From contig NZ_QRNF01000001.1 of NCBI RefSeq assembly GCF_003474435.1, positions 62,001 through 126,000 of the forward strand: a stretch of 64,000 nucleotides of DNA. Direction: 5' to 3'. A program made the position numbers and the translations under genes. The notes beneath the pieces were generated by a model. It was not told the origin of the DNA. It searched no databases and saw only the letters and a program-made list of their open reading frames with translations. This DNA is from Ruminococcus sp. AF46-10NS. Its GTDB lineage: Bacteria > Bacillota > Clostridia > Lachnospirales > Lachnospiraceae. Positions 9,745 through 18,896 of this stretch are shown here, in pieces (the stretch's first letter is position 1; every line of letters starts with the position of its first letter).

Positions 9745-10748
9745 AAAAACACAGAAAACTCCTGACATTTGGAGTAGTCATCTGCCTTGCAGCAGGACTT
9801 GTGGCCGGAATCTTCTATTATAAACAGACAGAGGAAGAGAGAAATTTGTCACTGATCTATATTCCGAAGGTTGTGGACGGTACCAATGATTTCTGGACTT
9901 CCCTGATCCAGGGAGCGGAGATGGCTGCAAAAGAATATAATGCAGATATCCGCGTATGGGCACCTGAGGAAGAGAATGATGTGGATGGTCAGAATAAGCT
10001 GATCAAAAGGGCGATAGAAGAAAAACCGGATGCGATCCTGATCTCTCCATCCAGCTTCACTGAGTCGGACCAGCTTTTGAAGAGGGCAAAGGAACAGGGA
10101 ATACATATTGCATTTATTGATTCCTATACCCAGGAAGCTGTCCAGGATCTTACTGTTGCGACAGATAATCTGGAAGCAGGGCAGCTTCTTGGCAGATTTG
10201 CAAAGGAGCTTGTGGGGGAGGATGACCAGATCGCGATCGTTTCACATGTAAAAGGCGTATCTACGGCAGTTGAAAGAGAAAAAGGATTCCGTACAGGACT
10301 TGGCAGTCTGAAGGAGAATATCGTAGATGTGGTATACTGTGATTCTCAGTATGACAAGTCCTATGAACTCACAAAAGAACTGATGAAAAAATATCCGGAC
10401 CTCAAGATGATCGCGGGAATGAATGAATATTCCTCTGTAGGTGCTGCAAGGGCAGTTAAAGCGGCAAAAGCAGAGAACCGGATCAGGGTAGTGGGAGTAG
10501 ATAGCTCACAGGAGGCCGTTCAGCTGATGGAATACGGAGTATTCCAGGGGATCGTTGTGCAGAAGGCATTTAAGATGGGGTATGTAGGTGTTCGGGAAAC
10601 CATTAAGATGCTGCGTGGCGAGGAATATAAAAAGGATGTTAATTCCGGATGTCAGCTGGTAACCCCAGATAATATGTATACCAGTGAGATCGAAAAACTG
10701 CTTTTTCCGTTTAATACGTTAAAAACACATGGCGATCTTACACCGTAA
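9741..10748 (+). CDS. Membrane-anchored RbsB/XylF-like sugar-binding protein, probable sensor accessory
   Basis: A 335-residue periplasmic-binding-protein fold (Peripla_BP_4, ribose/xylose binding type) with LSLIYIPKVVDGTNDFW at the start of the domain. The N-terminus has a basic stretch then a hydrophobic helix (about residues 9-27). It shows neither a lipobox cysteine nor a clear cleavage site, so it is probably held in the membrane by that helix. Its gene overlaps the kinase gene by 4 bases and is separated by a terminator from the ABC importer, which encodes its own binding protein. By analogy with the XylFII-LytS-YesN xylose sensor of Clostridium beijerinckii, I infer that it presents sugar to the kinase rather than to the transporter. 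Confidence 0.85.
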   Translation: MKKHRKLLTFGVVICLAAGLVAGIFYYKQTEEERNLSLIYIPKVVDGTNDFWTSLIQGAEMAAKEYNADIRVWAPEEENDVDGQNKLIKRAIEEKPDAILISPSSFTESDQLLKRAKEQGIHIAFIDSYTQEAVQDLTVATDNLEAGQLLGRFAKELVGEDDQIAIVSHVKGVSTAVEREKGFRTGLGSLKENIVDVVYCDSQYDKSYELTKELMKKYPDLKMIAGMNEYSSVGAARAVKAAKAENRIRVVGVDSSQEAVQLMEYGVFQGIVVQKAFKMGYVGVRETIKMLRGEEYKKDVNSGCQLVTPDNMYTSEIEKLLFPFNTLKTHGDLTP

Positions 10749-10770
10749 ATAGTCATAAATGCACAAAGAA

Positions 10771-10814
10771 AAAGGTTAAATATTTACCGTACAGTAAATA
10801 TTTAACCTTTTTTT
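10771..10814 (+). terminator. Rho-independent terminator after the sensor operon
   Basis: A perfect 17-base-pair A/T-rich stem (AAAGGTTAAATATTTAC and its complement) around CGTACA, ending in seven Ts. It isolates the three sensor genes from the importer. A TATAAT at 10854-10859 with no good -35 follows, as expected for an activator-dependent importer promoter. Confidence 0.9.
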
Positions 10815-10905
10815 GCAAGATATTCTATTACAATTATTGACTTTTAACGGTATTATAATAACCAAGAAAACACAAGATACGTGCAAAACGTGAGGAGGGT
10901 AAAAA

Positions 10906-11880
10906 TTGGAAAAGTTAAAACAAAATCCAATCGTTAAGAAGCTCGGATTGAACAGAATACTTCTTGTCTGTGTTCTGATTCTCATGTTCCTGGTTTTTAA
11001 AGTAGTTCTTGGAAACAAGTTTCCGGCTGTTGATAGTATCAGATCTACTTTGAACTATGTGTACTTCCTGGGCTTTTTGTCACTTGGCGTTACATTCGTA
11101 ATCGCTACAGGAGGAATTGATTTCTCCATCGGACCTGTAATGTTCTGCTGTGCACTGGTATCCGGTTACTGCATGACATCCTACAAGGTTCCGTGTGCAG
11201 TTGCCATGATCCTTTGCATTCTGATCGGCCTCTGCTTTGGTATTTTCAATGGCTGGATGGTTTCTTATATGTCAGTACCACCATTCATTATTTCCATGGC
11301 ATCCATGAACATTGCAAAAGGTATTGCTTCTGTATTCACAAAAACACAGTCAGTAAGCTGGCCGGCAGCCAGTGAGGCAAACGGCTGGTTCCGTAATATC
11401 GTTTCCGTAAACGGCTTCCCTGTAGGAATCATTATCTTCCTGGGAATGGCAGTTATCTGCGGTATCGTTCTTTACAACACAAAACCGGGACGTTACATCC
11501 TCTGCCTTGGTTCCAACAAAGAGGCTGTCCGTCTTTCCGGTGTTAACACAAAGAAATGGGAAATGCTTGCTTATGTGATCTGCGGATTCCTGGTAGGTAT
11601 TGCAGCACTCTTCTTTGTAGCTACATACACAACTGTTCAGCCTGGTTATGGCGATCAGTACAACAACGAGGCTATTGCAGGCTGCGTTATGGGTGGTACA
11701 TCCATGGTTGGTGGACTTGCTTCCATCGGCGGTACTGTAATCGGCGTATTCATCATCTCTCTTCTTCAGCAGGGCATTATGGCATTTGGTCTTGGTAAAG
11801 GACAGCAGATGATCATCACAGGTATCATCGTTATCGTTGCAGTTTATATCGACGTTTCTGCAAGACGCAGAAAGAACTGA
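10906..11880 (+). CDS. RbsC-type sugar ABC transporter permease (first importer)
   Basis: A 324-residue polytopic membrane protein of the BPD_transp_2 family (RbsC/MglC/XylH), with about eight to ten hydrophobic segments. Typical motifs are GVTFVIATGGIDFSIGPV and, near the end, the Ala/Gly-rich GGTSMVGGLASIGGTVIGVF. The start codon is TTG at 10906, six bases after a strong GAGGAGGG. There is no in-frame ATG close by, so a non-standard start is the best reading. It is followed by one ATPase gene, a second permease gene and a binding-protein gene, making a complete importer. The substrate is unknown. Confidence 0.92.
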   Translation: MEKLKQNPIVKKLGLNRILLVCVLILMFLVFKVVLGNKFPAVDSIRSTLNYVYFLGFLSLGVTFVIATGGIDFSIGPVMFCCALVSGYCMTSYKVPCAVAMILCILIGLCFGIFNGWMVSYMSVPPFIISMASMNIAKGIASVFTKTQSVSWPAASEANGWFRNIVSVNGFPVGIIIFLGMAVICGIVLYNTKPGRYILCLGSNKEAVRLSGVNTKKWEMLAYVICGFLVGIAALFFVATYTTVQPGYGDQYNNEAIAGCVMGGTSMVGGLASIGGTVIGVFIISLLQQGIMAFGLGKGQQMIITGIIVIVAVYIDVSARRRKN

Positions 11881-11901
11881 TCTTAGAGGGAGGATGCGAC
11901 A

Positions 11902-13412
11902 ATGGGTGAAGTTATTTTAACTATGAAGGACATTGATAAGTCCTTTCCTGGAGTTCATGCTCTGGATCACGTTAATTTCGAAGTAAAACGCGGCGAAGTA
12001 CATGCACTTATGGGAGAAAACGGTGCCGGTAAATCAACACTGATGAAGGTTCTTACCGGTATTTATCAGAAGGATTCAGGTTCCATCGTTTACAAAGGAC
12101 AGGAAACAGAATTCCACAATACACGTGAGGCACAGGATGCCGGCGTTGTAATCGTACATCAGGAGCTGAACATGGTAGGTGATCTTACCGTTGCTCAGAA
12201 CATCTTTATCGGACGTGAGCCGAAAAAAGGTTTCCGCATTGATGACAAAAAGATGATCGAGGATTCAAAGAAGCTTTTCCAGGATCTGAACATTGAGATC
12301 AATCCGAAGGAAAAGATGAAAAACCTGACAGTCGGAAAACAGCAGATGTGTGAGATCGCAAAAGCAATCTCTCATAAAGCTGAGGTCATTATCTTCGATG
12401 AGCCTTCCGCAGCACTTACCGAGAAGGAAATCGCAGATCTGTTTGAGATCATCCGTGACCTTCGTAAGAAAAATCTCGGTATCGTGTATATCTCACATCG
12501 TATGGATGAGATTAAAACGATCACAGACCGTGTAACAGTCATGCGAGATGGTGGTTATGTAGGAACCCTCATCACAAAAGACAGTACAAAAGAAGATATC
12601 ATCAACATGATGGTTGGTCGTGTTATTTATGAGGATCCGAAGCAGGAGAGCGCAGTTCCGGCAGATGCACCGGTAGTTCTGAAGGTTGAGCATCTGAACG
12701 CAGGAAAGATGGTTCAGGATGTAGCTTTGAGCTGAGAAAAGGTGAGATCCTTGGTTTTTCAGGACTGATGGGTGCAGGACGTACTGAGACAGCCAGAGCA
12801 CTGTTCGGAGCAGATCCGAAGCAGAGCGGTAAGATTTCTGTTATGGGTAAAGACGGTCAGCTTCATGAGGTGACAATCAACAGCCCGCAGGATGCTGTTA
12901 AATGTGGTATCGGTTATCTGTCAGAGGACAGAAGAAGATATGGCTGTGTTGTACAGAAATCTGTAACAGAAAATACTACACTGGCAACCATGGAAGAGTT
13001 TACCAATGGTATTTTTATCAACAAGGCAAAAGAGAAACAGGTTGCAGAGAAATATGTAAATGAGCTTGCAACAAAGACACCGACCACCGATCAGCTGGTA
13101 GTAAACCTTTCCGGTGGTAACCAGCAGAAGGTTGTTATTGCTAAATGGCTGACACGAGACAGCGATATCCTTATTTTCGATGAGCCGACAAGAGGTATCG
13201 ATGTTGGTGCCAAGAACGAAATCTACAAATTAATGAACAGACTGGCAGCAGAAGGCAAATCCATTATCATGATTTCTTCTGAGATGACGGAAGTTCTCCG
13301 AATGAGTGACCGTATCATCATCATGTGTGAGGGTAAAGTTACCGGATGTATTGATATCTCCGAGGCAACCCAGGAAAACATCATGGACAAGGCCACACGG
13401 AATATCGATTAA
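11902..13412 (+). CDS. Sugar ABC transporter ATP-binding protein (MglA/RbsA type), split by a frameshift
   Basis: A tandem ABC ATPase that powers monosaccharide import. The first half (11902-12735) has Walker [10 protein letters not shown] and the signature LTVGKQQM. The second half (frame beginning near 12726) has LSGGNQQKV and the Walker B region ILIFDEPTRGIDVG. The first frame stops at 12735 because one base is missing between 12723 and 12724. Adding an A there gives [24 protein letters not shown], the normal inter-domain sequence, and a 503-residue protein of the usual length. Both halves are otherwise intact and the family normally needs both. I regard the shift as a likely sequence error rather than decay. 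It lies between the two permease genes. Confidence 0.88.
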
Positions 13413-13423
13413 GGAGGAAAGTC

Positions 13424-14401
13424 ATGACTAAGAAGAAAAAAAGTATTTTAAGTGATCAGAGATTTATTGTTTTGCTCGTTATCATTGTCCTGTGTGCAAT
13501 ATTCTCAGGCTTGAGTAAAGAATTCAGACAGTACACCACGATCCTGAGTATGCTGGATTTCTCATATTACGATCTTCTTATGGCGATCGGAGTTACATTC
13601 CCGCTTATCACTGGTGGTGTTGACCTGTCAATCGGAACTGGTATGGTAGCATACGCACTGATCGCCGGAACACTGATCAGAAACAACAATTGCCCGGTAG
13701 CTCTGGCAATGCTGATCTGTATTGTTCTTGGTATCGCAGTTGGTGCACTGAACGGTGTACTGATCGGTGTTATGAACCTGCCGCCATTTTTGGCAACACT
13801 TTGTACCTGTATGATCACCCGTGGTGCCGGATCTCTCTGCAGTGCGACACCTTGGCCGGGACTTACACAGGACGGTGGATGGTTCCACACAATCTTTAAA
13901 GTAACCGTTGGTACAGGAAGAAGTGCTTCACGTTATCCGCTCGGTTTCCTGTGGATGATCATTCTGGTTCTTCTTATGGAGTACATCCTGAACCACACCA
14001 AATTCGGTCGTTACACAATTGCAATCGGTTCCAACAAAGAGGCAGCAGCCCTTTCTGGAATCAATACAAAGTTCTATCACGTAATGGTATACGTTGTCTG
14101 CGGTCTGTTTACAGGTCTTGCAGCAATCGCATACGCAGCAGTAACACCTACTGTACAGCCTGGTACTGGTGCCGGACTTGAGATGGATGCTATCGGTGGT
14201 GTATTCGTTGGTGGTGTAGCAGCTACCGGTGGATATGGTTCCGTGATCGGTACATTCGTTGGTATCTTCGTCATCATGCTTCTGAAAACAGGTCTTCCAT
14301 ATATCGGCCTGCAGGCAAACTGGCAGCAGATCATCACTGGTATCGTTCTGATCGTAGCCGTTCTGATCGATATCTTGAAAGAGAAAAAAGCAGCACATTG
14401 A
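13424..14401 (+). CDS. RbsC-type sugar ABC transporter permease, second subunit of first importer
   Basis: A 325-residue polytopic permease of the same family as the product of 10906. It has GVTFPLITGGVDLSIGTGMVAYA in the first third and GGVAATGGYGSVIGTFVGIF near the end. It starts 11 bases after the ATPase stop with AAGGAGGAAAGTC before the ATG. Two different permease genes in one operon imply a heterodimeric channel, as in the rhamnose and AI-2 importers, rather than the single permease of Rbs or Mgl. The stop is followed by two stem-loops and then the binding-protein gene. Confidence 0.92.
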   Translation: MTKKKKSILSDQRFIVLLVIIVLCAIFSGLSKEFRQYTTILSMLDFSYYDLLMAIGVTFPLITGGVDLSIGTGMVAYALIAGTLIRNNNCPVALAMLICIVLGIAVGALNGVLIGVMNLPPFLATLCTCMITRGAGSLCSATPWPGLTQDGGWFHTIFKVTVGTGRSASRYPLGFLWMIILVLLMEYILNHTKFGRYTIAIGSNKEAAALSGINTKFYHVMVYVVCGLFTGLAAIAYAAVTPTVQPGTGAGLEMDAIGGVFVGGVAATGGYGSVIGTFVGIFVIMLLKTGLPYIGLQANWQQIITGIVLIVAVLIDILKEKKAAH

Positions 14402-14427
14402 TATTAAGAAGTGTGTATAATAAGTAA

Positions 14428-14503
14428 GGGTGCTGTTTACAGAGAAATGTGAACAGCACCCGATAATCAAAGATGTGAAACGCCAAGGGGTAGCAACGGC
14501 GTA
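14428..14503 (+). other. Two intercistronic stem-loops between permease and binding-protein genes
   Basis: The first hairpin (14428-14461) has a stem of GGGTGCTGTTTACA with its near-perfect complement around GAGAAA. The second (about 14481-14503) pairs ACGCC with GGCGT. Neither has a T tract, so these are not plain terminators. I infer an RNA processing or stabilising element that raises binding-protein expression relative to the membrane subunits. Confidence 0.6.
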
Positions 14504-14548
14504 TGAACATAAAAAACTATATAATATATTTTAAGGAGGAAATATTAT

Positions 14549-15718
14549 ATGAAAGCAAAAAAGGTTATGGCATTAATGCTCTGTGCAGCAATGGTAACAA
14601 GCATGAGCGCAACAGCAGCTTTTGCAGCTGAGGAGAAAGAAGATGCAGCAACAGAGGAATCCGCAGATTCCACAGCAGCTGAGGATCCTACCGCACAGTT
14701 CGACGGACTGAAAGCAAACGAAGCTTATGAGTTCCCGATGATGGTTAAATCTTTCCAGTCTACATACTGGGATGCAGCTCAGGAAGGTATGAAGAAAGCA
14801 TCTGAGGAGCTGGGCGTTACTTATAAAGCACAGGGACCGAACAGTGAGTCCGATATCGCTGACCAGGTTAACATGATCAACACAGCTATCGGCTCCAATC
14901 CTGTTGGATTAGGACTTGCAGCTTGCGATACATCTTCTGTTCAGGATGCTCTTAAGACATGTGCAGAAAAAGGTATCCCGGTTGTAACTTTCGATACAGG
15001 TATCGCTGATGCTCCGGAAGGATCTGTAGTATGCGAGGTTTGTACAGACAACGCACAGGCTGGTGCAGTAGCAGCTGAGAATATGTACAACTCCATTAAA
15101 GACGTTGTTAAAGATGCTGACGGACAGGTTATCATCGGTGAGGTTAACCAGGATGCAACAGCTCAGAACATTCAGCAGCGTGGTACTGGATTCATCAACA
15201 AGATGATCGAGCTTCTTCAGGCTGATGGCAAGACTGTAGCAGTAAGCGGTAACGAGTTCTATGTTAACGCAGCAGAGGGTGCTGATGCTGATGCTAAAGA
15301 CGCAGACGTTGTTATCCAGGTAGCTGTTCCGGCACAGACAACTGTAGAGCTTTGCTCCACAGAGGCTCAGGCAATCCTTTCCCAGGAGAACTGTATCGCA
15401 GTATTCGGTTCCAACCAGGTTTCTGCAGAGGGTGTTCTTGCAGCAAATGCTAACCTTAACGTTCTTGGTTCTGACCCGGCAAACGGTGATGTAGTTGGTG
15501 TTGGTTTCGATGCTGGTTCTATCATCAAAGCAGCTGTTAAAGATGGCACATTCATTGGTGCTGTTACACAGTCTCCTCTTATGATGGGATACTATGCAAT
15601 CTACGCTCTGACAGCAGCAGCAAACGGCCAGGAGCTTGAGGATGTTCCTACAGACGGTTACTGGTATGATGCAACAAATATGGAAGACGAGGATATCGCT
15701 CCTAACCTTTATGACTAA
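14549..15718 (+). CDS. Sugar ABC transporter substrate-binding protein (first importer)
   Basis: A 389-residue Peripla_BP_4 protein with an export signal (MKAKKVMALMLCAAMVTSMS then ATAAFAAEE) and a low-complexity acidic linker before the binding domain, which starts near EFPMMVKSFQSTYWD. The signal looks like signal peptidase I type (A-F-A before A). The only cysteine lies too early to be a lipobox, which is unusual for a Gram-positive binding protein. AAGGAGG precedes the ATG. Codon choice is strongly biased and the gene follows stem-loops, both suggesting high expression. It closes the importer operon and is followed by a terminator. The ligand is probably a monosaccharide. Confidence 0.93.
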   Translation: MKAKKVMALMLCAAMVTSMSATAAFAAEEKEDAATEESADSTAAEDPTAQFDGLKANEAYEFPMMVKSFQSTYWDAAQEGMKKASEELGVTYKAQGPNSESDIADQVNMINTAIGSNPVGLGLAACDTSSVQDALKTCAEKGIPVVTFDTGIADAPEGSVVCEVCTDNAQAGAVAAENMYNSIKDVVKDADGQVIIGEVNQDATAQNIQQRGTGFINKMIELLQADGKTVAVSGNEFYVNAAEGADADAKDADVVIQVAVPAQTTVELCSTEAQAILSQENCIAVFGSNQVSAEGVLAANANLNVLGSDPANGDVVGVGFDAGSIIKAAVKDGTFIGAVTQSPLMMGYYAIYALTAAANGQELEDVPTDGYWYDATNMEDEDIAPNLYD

Positions 15719-15755
15719 TCAAATCATATAATTGATAAGATCGTGAAGTTATAAT

Positions 15756-15822
15756 GAACGCGGATTGCGTTCGGACGTATGAAATAAGAGATCCGCTGGC
15801 TGATTCAGTCAGCGGATTTTTT
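15756..15822 (+). terminator. Terminator region after the first importer
   Basis: A small hairpin GAACGC-GGATT-GCGTTC (15756-15772) is followed by a strong terminator (15791-15822): ATCCGCTGGCTGA and its wobble-containing complement around TTC, then six Ts. Confidence 0.88.
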
Positions 15823-15917
15823 AAACAAATAATGTAGTAGTTCATAAATAATCGCTGTATTATTGGCAAATAAAGACACTTTTTTTGACAAAAGAGGTTC
15901 TTATCACCGGAAGGATC

Positions 15918-15943
15918 CTGATGTATGATAAATACAACATCAG
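15918..15943 (+). promoter_or_regulatory. Inverted repeat upstream of the rhamnulokinase gene, possible operator
   Basis: CTGATGT and ACATCAG are separated by 12 bases, 45 bases before the kinase start. A TTGACA lies at 15885-15890, but no -10 at the right spacing is convincing. It could be a regulator site or a leader hairpin. Confidence 0.35.
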
Positions 15944-15987
15944 ATATGAAAGTGATCAGAAGCTTACATATTGAGGAGGATTTAAAA

Positions 15988-17391
15988 ATGGCAACATATT
16001 ATTTAGCAGTAGATATCGGAGCATCCAGTGGACGTCACATTCTGGGACATATGGAAAACGGAAAAATGATCCTGGAAGAAATCTATCGTTTTGAGAACGG
16101 CATGGTTAAGAAGGATGGAGAGCTCTGCTGGGAGTTTGACCGCCTTTTCACCGAGATCGTAAATGGTCTTAAGAAATGTAAAGAGATCGGCAAGATCCCG
16201 GTAAGCATGGGTGTTGATACCTGGGGTGTTGACTTCGTACTTCTTGACAAGGATGACAAGGTTCTTGGCAACACGGTAGGCTACCGTGATCATCGTACAG
16301 AGGGAATGGACGAGGAAGTTTATAAGACAATTTCCCTGAAGGATCTGTATGCAAGAACCGGTATCCAGAAAGCGATCTACAATACAGTATATCAGCTGAT
16401 GGCAGTGAAGAAGAAACATCCTGAGTATCTGGAGCAGGCTGAGACACTTCTTCATGTACCGGACTACTTCCATTTTCTTCTTACAGGCGAAAAAACTTGT
16501 GAGTACACAGAGGCAACCACAGGACAGCTTGTATGCCCGACAACCAAGGACTGGGATTATGAGCTGATCGATATGCTGGGATATCCAAGAAAGATATTCC
16601 AGAAGCTGATCATGCCTAGCACAAGCATCGGACATTTAACAGACGCAGTGAAGGAAGCAGTTGGCTTTGATCTTGAGGTTGTAGCACCGGCTACACATGA
16701 TACAGGGTCTGCAGTTCTGGCTGTGCCTGCAAATGATGACGATTTCATTTACATCAGCTCCGGCACATGGTCTCTGATGGGAATTGAGAGAAAAGAAGCA
16801 GACTGCTCTGAGAAGAGTTGTGAGATGAACTTCACAAATGAGGGTGGATATGCGGGACGTTTCCGTTATCTGAAGAATATCATGGGTCTTTGGATGATCC
16901 AGTCTGTACGTCACGAGTTTGATGACGCATACAGCTTCGCACAGATCTGTGAAATGGCTGAGGAGGCTAAGGATTTCCCATCAAGAGTAAACGCAAACGA
17001 CGAGTGCTTCCTTTCTCCTGAGAACATGACAAAAGAGGTTCAGGATTATTGCCGCAGAACAGGACAGCAGGTTCCGGAAACTCTTGGAGAGATCGCAACA
17101 GTTATCTACACAAGCCTTGCAGATTGCTATGCTAAGATCGCAAAAGAAATCGAGGAGATGACAGGAAGAACCTACAGCCGTATCCATATCGTAGGCGGTG
17201 GTTCCAATGCAGGATACTTAAATGAGCTGACTGCAAAAGCTACAAAGAAAGAAATCCATGCAGGCCCTGGTGAGGCTACTGCAATCGGTAATATCACAGC
17301 ACAGATGCTGAAGGCCGAGGAGTTTAAAACGATCGAGGAGGCTCGTACAACCATCCATGAGTCCTTCGGTATTAAAGTATACAAAGCATAA
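15988..17391 (+). CDS. rhaB: Rhamnulokinase-type FGGY sugar kinase
   Basis: A 467-residue FGGY kinase resembling L-rhamnulokinase, which phosphorylates L-rhamnulose at C1. Motifs are VDIGASSGRHILG (phosphate loop; the rhamnulokinase form with SSGR), VDTWGVDFVLLD, PATHDTGSAVLAVP with the catalytic Asp, ISSGTWSLMG and IVGGGSNAGYLNELTA. The start at 15988 has GAGGAGG seven bases upstream; the frame could open at 15925, but nothing supports that. It is followed after 18 bases by an isomerase-like gene of the fucose/arabinose fold instead of rhaA. No rhamnulose-1-phosphate aldolase gene is adjacent, so another 6-deoxy or aldose substrate remains possible. Confidence 0.87.
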   Translation: MATYYLAVDIGASSGRHILGHMENGKMILEEIYRFENGMVKKDGELCWEFDRLFTEIVNGLKKCKEIGKIPVSMGVDTWGVDFVLLDKDDKVLGNTVGYRDHRTEGMDEEVYKTISLKDLYARTGIQKAIYNTVYQLMAVKKKHPEYLEQAETLLHVPDYFHFLLTGEKTCEYTEATTGQLVCPTTKDWDYELIDMLGYPRKIFQKLIMPSTSIGHLTDAVKEAVGFDLEVVAPATHDTGSAVLAVPANDDDFIYISSGTWSLMGIERKEADCSEKSCEMNFTNEGGYAGRFRYLKNIMGLWMIQSVRHEFDDAYSFAQICEMAEEAKDFPSRVNANDECFLSPENMTKEVQDYCRRTGQQVPETLGEIATVIYTSLADCYAKIAKEIEEMTGRTYSRIHIVGGGSNAGYLNELTAKATKKEIHAGPGEATAIGNITAQMLKAEEFKTIEEARTTIHESFGIKVYKA

Positions 17392-17409
17392 ATAATTGGA
17401 GGTCTTATT

Positions 17410-18828
17410 ATGTTAGTTAACACAAAGGCAAAAGTTGGTGTATTTTCAATTGCTTTAGGCGCATATCTTCCGCAGTTTCCGTCACTGGTGCCGGAATTTG
17501 AGGCACAGTACGACGCATTCAAGAAAACGATCCCGGATACAGTAGAGATCGTTGACGGCGGAATGGTGACAACAAAAGAGCAGGCAATGGTGGCAGGAGA
17601 TAAGTTCCGTGCAGCAGATGTTGACCTTGTATTTCTTCAGATGCTGACATACGCAACATCCTACAACATGCTTCCTGCGATCCGTGATCTGGATGTTCCG
17701 GTTGTTCTTGTAAACGTTCAGAAGATCAAAGCGCTGGATTATGAGCACACTGACATTGCCTCCTGGCTGGGTGAAGGCTATGCATGCGGTGCTGTAGGCG
17801 AGGCAGTTGCTGACCTTGAGAGAGCAGGCAAGAGACATGCGGTTATCACAGGCGTTGTAGAAGGCGGAGATCCTGCAGTTCAGGCTGAGATCGAAGACTG
17901 GTGCAAGGCTGCTCAGGTAAGAAGAAGATTCCGTGAGACTAACATTGCACAGATCGGAAGACCATATCCGGGTATGATGGATCTGTATATTGATGAGACA
18001 AACCTCTATAACAGAATGTTCCTCTACACAAAACAGTTCGACTGGGAGAAGATGTGGGCGATCGCTGATGATATCACAGACGAGGAAGCAATCCGTGCAA
18101 AAGCACAGGATATCCTTGATACATTCGATATTGAGGGCGGCGGCACAATCGAGAAAGTATGGGATATGGCCAAATACGTTGTTGCTTTTGAGAAATGGGT
18201 AAAGGACGAGCATCTTGGAATGATCGCTTCCCATTACGACGGATTTGCACAGGGTAAAGCAGGTGTCCTTGACAGTATGCTGATCCCGGCATTCTCCATG
18301 CTGATCAAACAGGGTACTGCATGTGCTGTAGAGGGTGACATGAAAGTTGCCATGGCAATGAGTATCTTAAAGACAATTTCCGGTACAGGTCAGCTTTCTG
18401 AGATGTACTCCATTGACTTCAATGATGATATCTGTATCATCGGACATTCCGGAAGCGGTGACGCTGACATCTCTGACAAGAAGCCAACCATGAAGATCGT
18501 AAAAGTATTCCATGGCAAAACAGGTGGCGGATATCTGACACAGTTCTATCCGTACACAGGTCCGGTGACCTACCTTGCGATCACTCAGGATAAAGATGGA
18601 AACTTCAAATTCGTTGTAGCTGAGGGTGTAAACGAGGAGGGACCGATCCTTTCCTTCGGTGATACAAACATGAGAACACGCTTCACATGCGGAGCAAGAG
18701 AGTTTGTTAACCGTTGGAGCGAGGCTGGCCCGACACATCACATGGCAGCTGCTACAGGAAGACACATCGATACGATCCTGAAGGTTGCAAAAATCTTTAA
18801 CGTACCGGTAGATATCGTGACAAGATAA
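17410..18828 (+). CDS. L-fucose/L-arabinose isomerase-fold protein
   Basis: A 472-residue protein of the fucose/arabinose isomerase superfamily, which interconverts aldoses and ketoses with Mn2+. Features are the N-terminal domain (KVGVFSIALGAYLPQFP; MVTTKEQA), a central stretch ASHYDGFAQGKAGVLDSM, AVEGDMKVAMAMSILKTI, and a C-terminal barrel with GEANVEEGP-like VNEEGPILSFGDTNMRTRF and a histidine pair in GPTHHMAAATG. The exact substrate is not clear: it is neither classical RhaA nor a clear FucI. It is encoded directly after a rhamnulokinase-type gene, so together they would convert an aldose to a ketose-1-phosphate. A bidirectional terminator follows. Confidence 0.83.
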   Translation: MLVNTKAKVGVFSIALGAYLPQFPSLVPEFEAQYDAFKKTIPDTVEIVDGGMVTTKEQAMVAGDKFRAADVDLVFLQMLTYATSYNMLPAIRDLDVPVVLVNVQKIKALDYEHTDIASWLGEGYACGAVGEAVADLERAGKRHAVITGVVEGGDPAVQAEIEDWCKAAQVRRRFRETNIAQIGRPYPGMMDLYIDETNLYNRMFLYTKQFDWEKMWAIADDITDEEAIRAKAQDILDTFDIEGGGTIEKVWDMAKYVVAFEKWVKDEHLGMIASHYDGFAQGKAGVLDSMLIPAFSMLIKQGTACAVEGDMKVAMAMSILKTISGTGQLSEMYSIDFNDDICIIGHSGSGDADISDKKPTMKIVKVFHGKTGGGYLTQFYPYTGPVTYLAITQDKDGNFKFVVAEGVNEEGPILSFGDTNMRTRFTCGAREFVNRWSEAGPTHHMAAATGRHIDTILKVAKIFNVPVDIVTR

Positions 18829-18864
18829 ATTCTTTCTTATATATTCAACCTAAAACATATTCAG

Positions 18865-18896
18865 AAAAGGAGACTGCGCGGAGCGGTCTCCTTTTT
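18865..18896. terminator. Bidirectional terminator between convergent genes
   Basis: A 13-base-pair stem (AAAAGGAGACTGC with one wobble partner) is flanked by As on the left and Ts on the right, so it can serve both the isomerase gene and the convergent DUF3783 gene. Confidence 0.85.

Noticed and set aside
12720..12770. Two separate single-domain ABC ATPase genes instead of one split gene
   Set aside because: Adding one base joins them with the exact inter-domain sequence of the family. The second part has no ribosome site at its first ATG.
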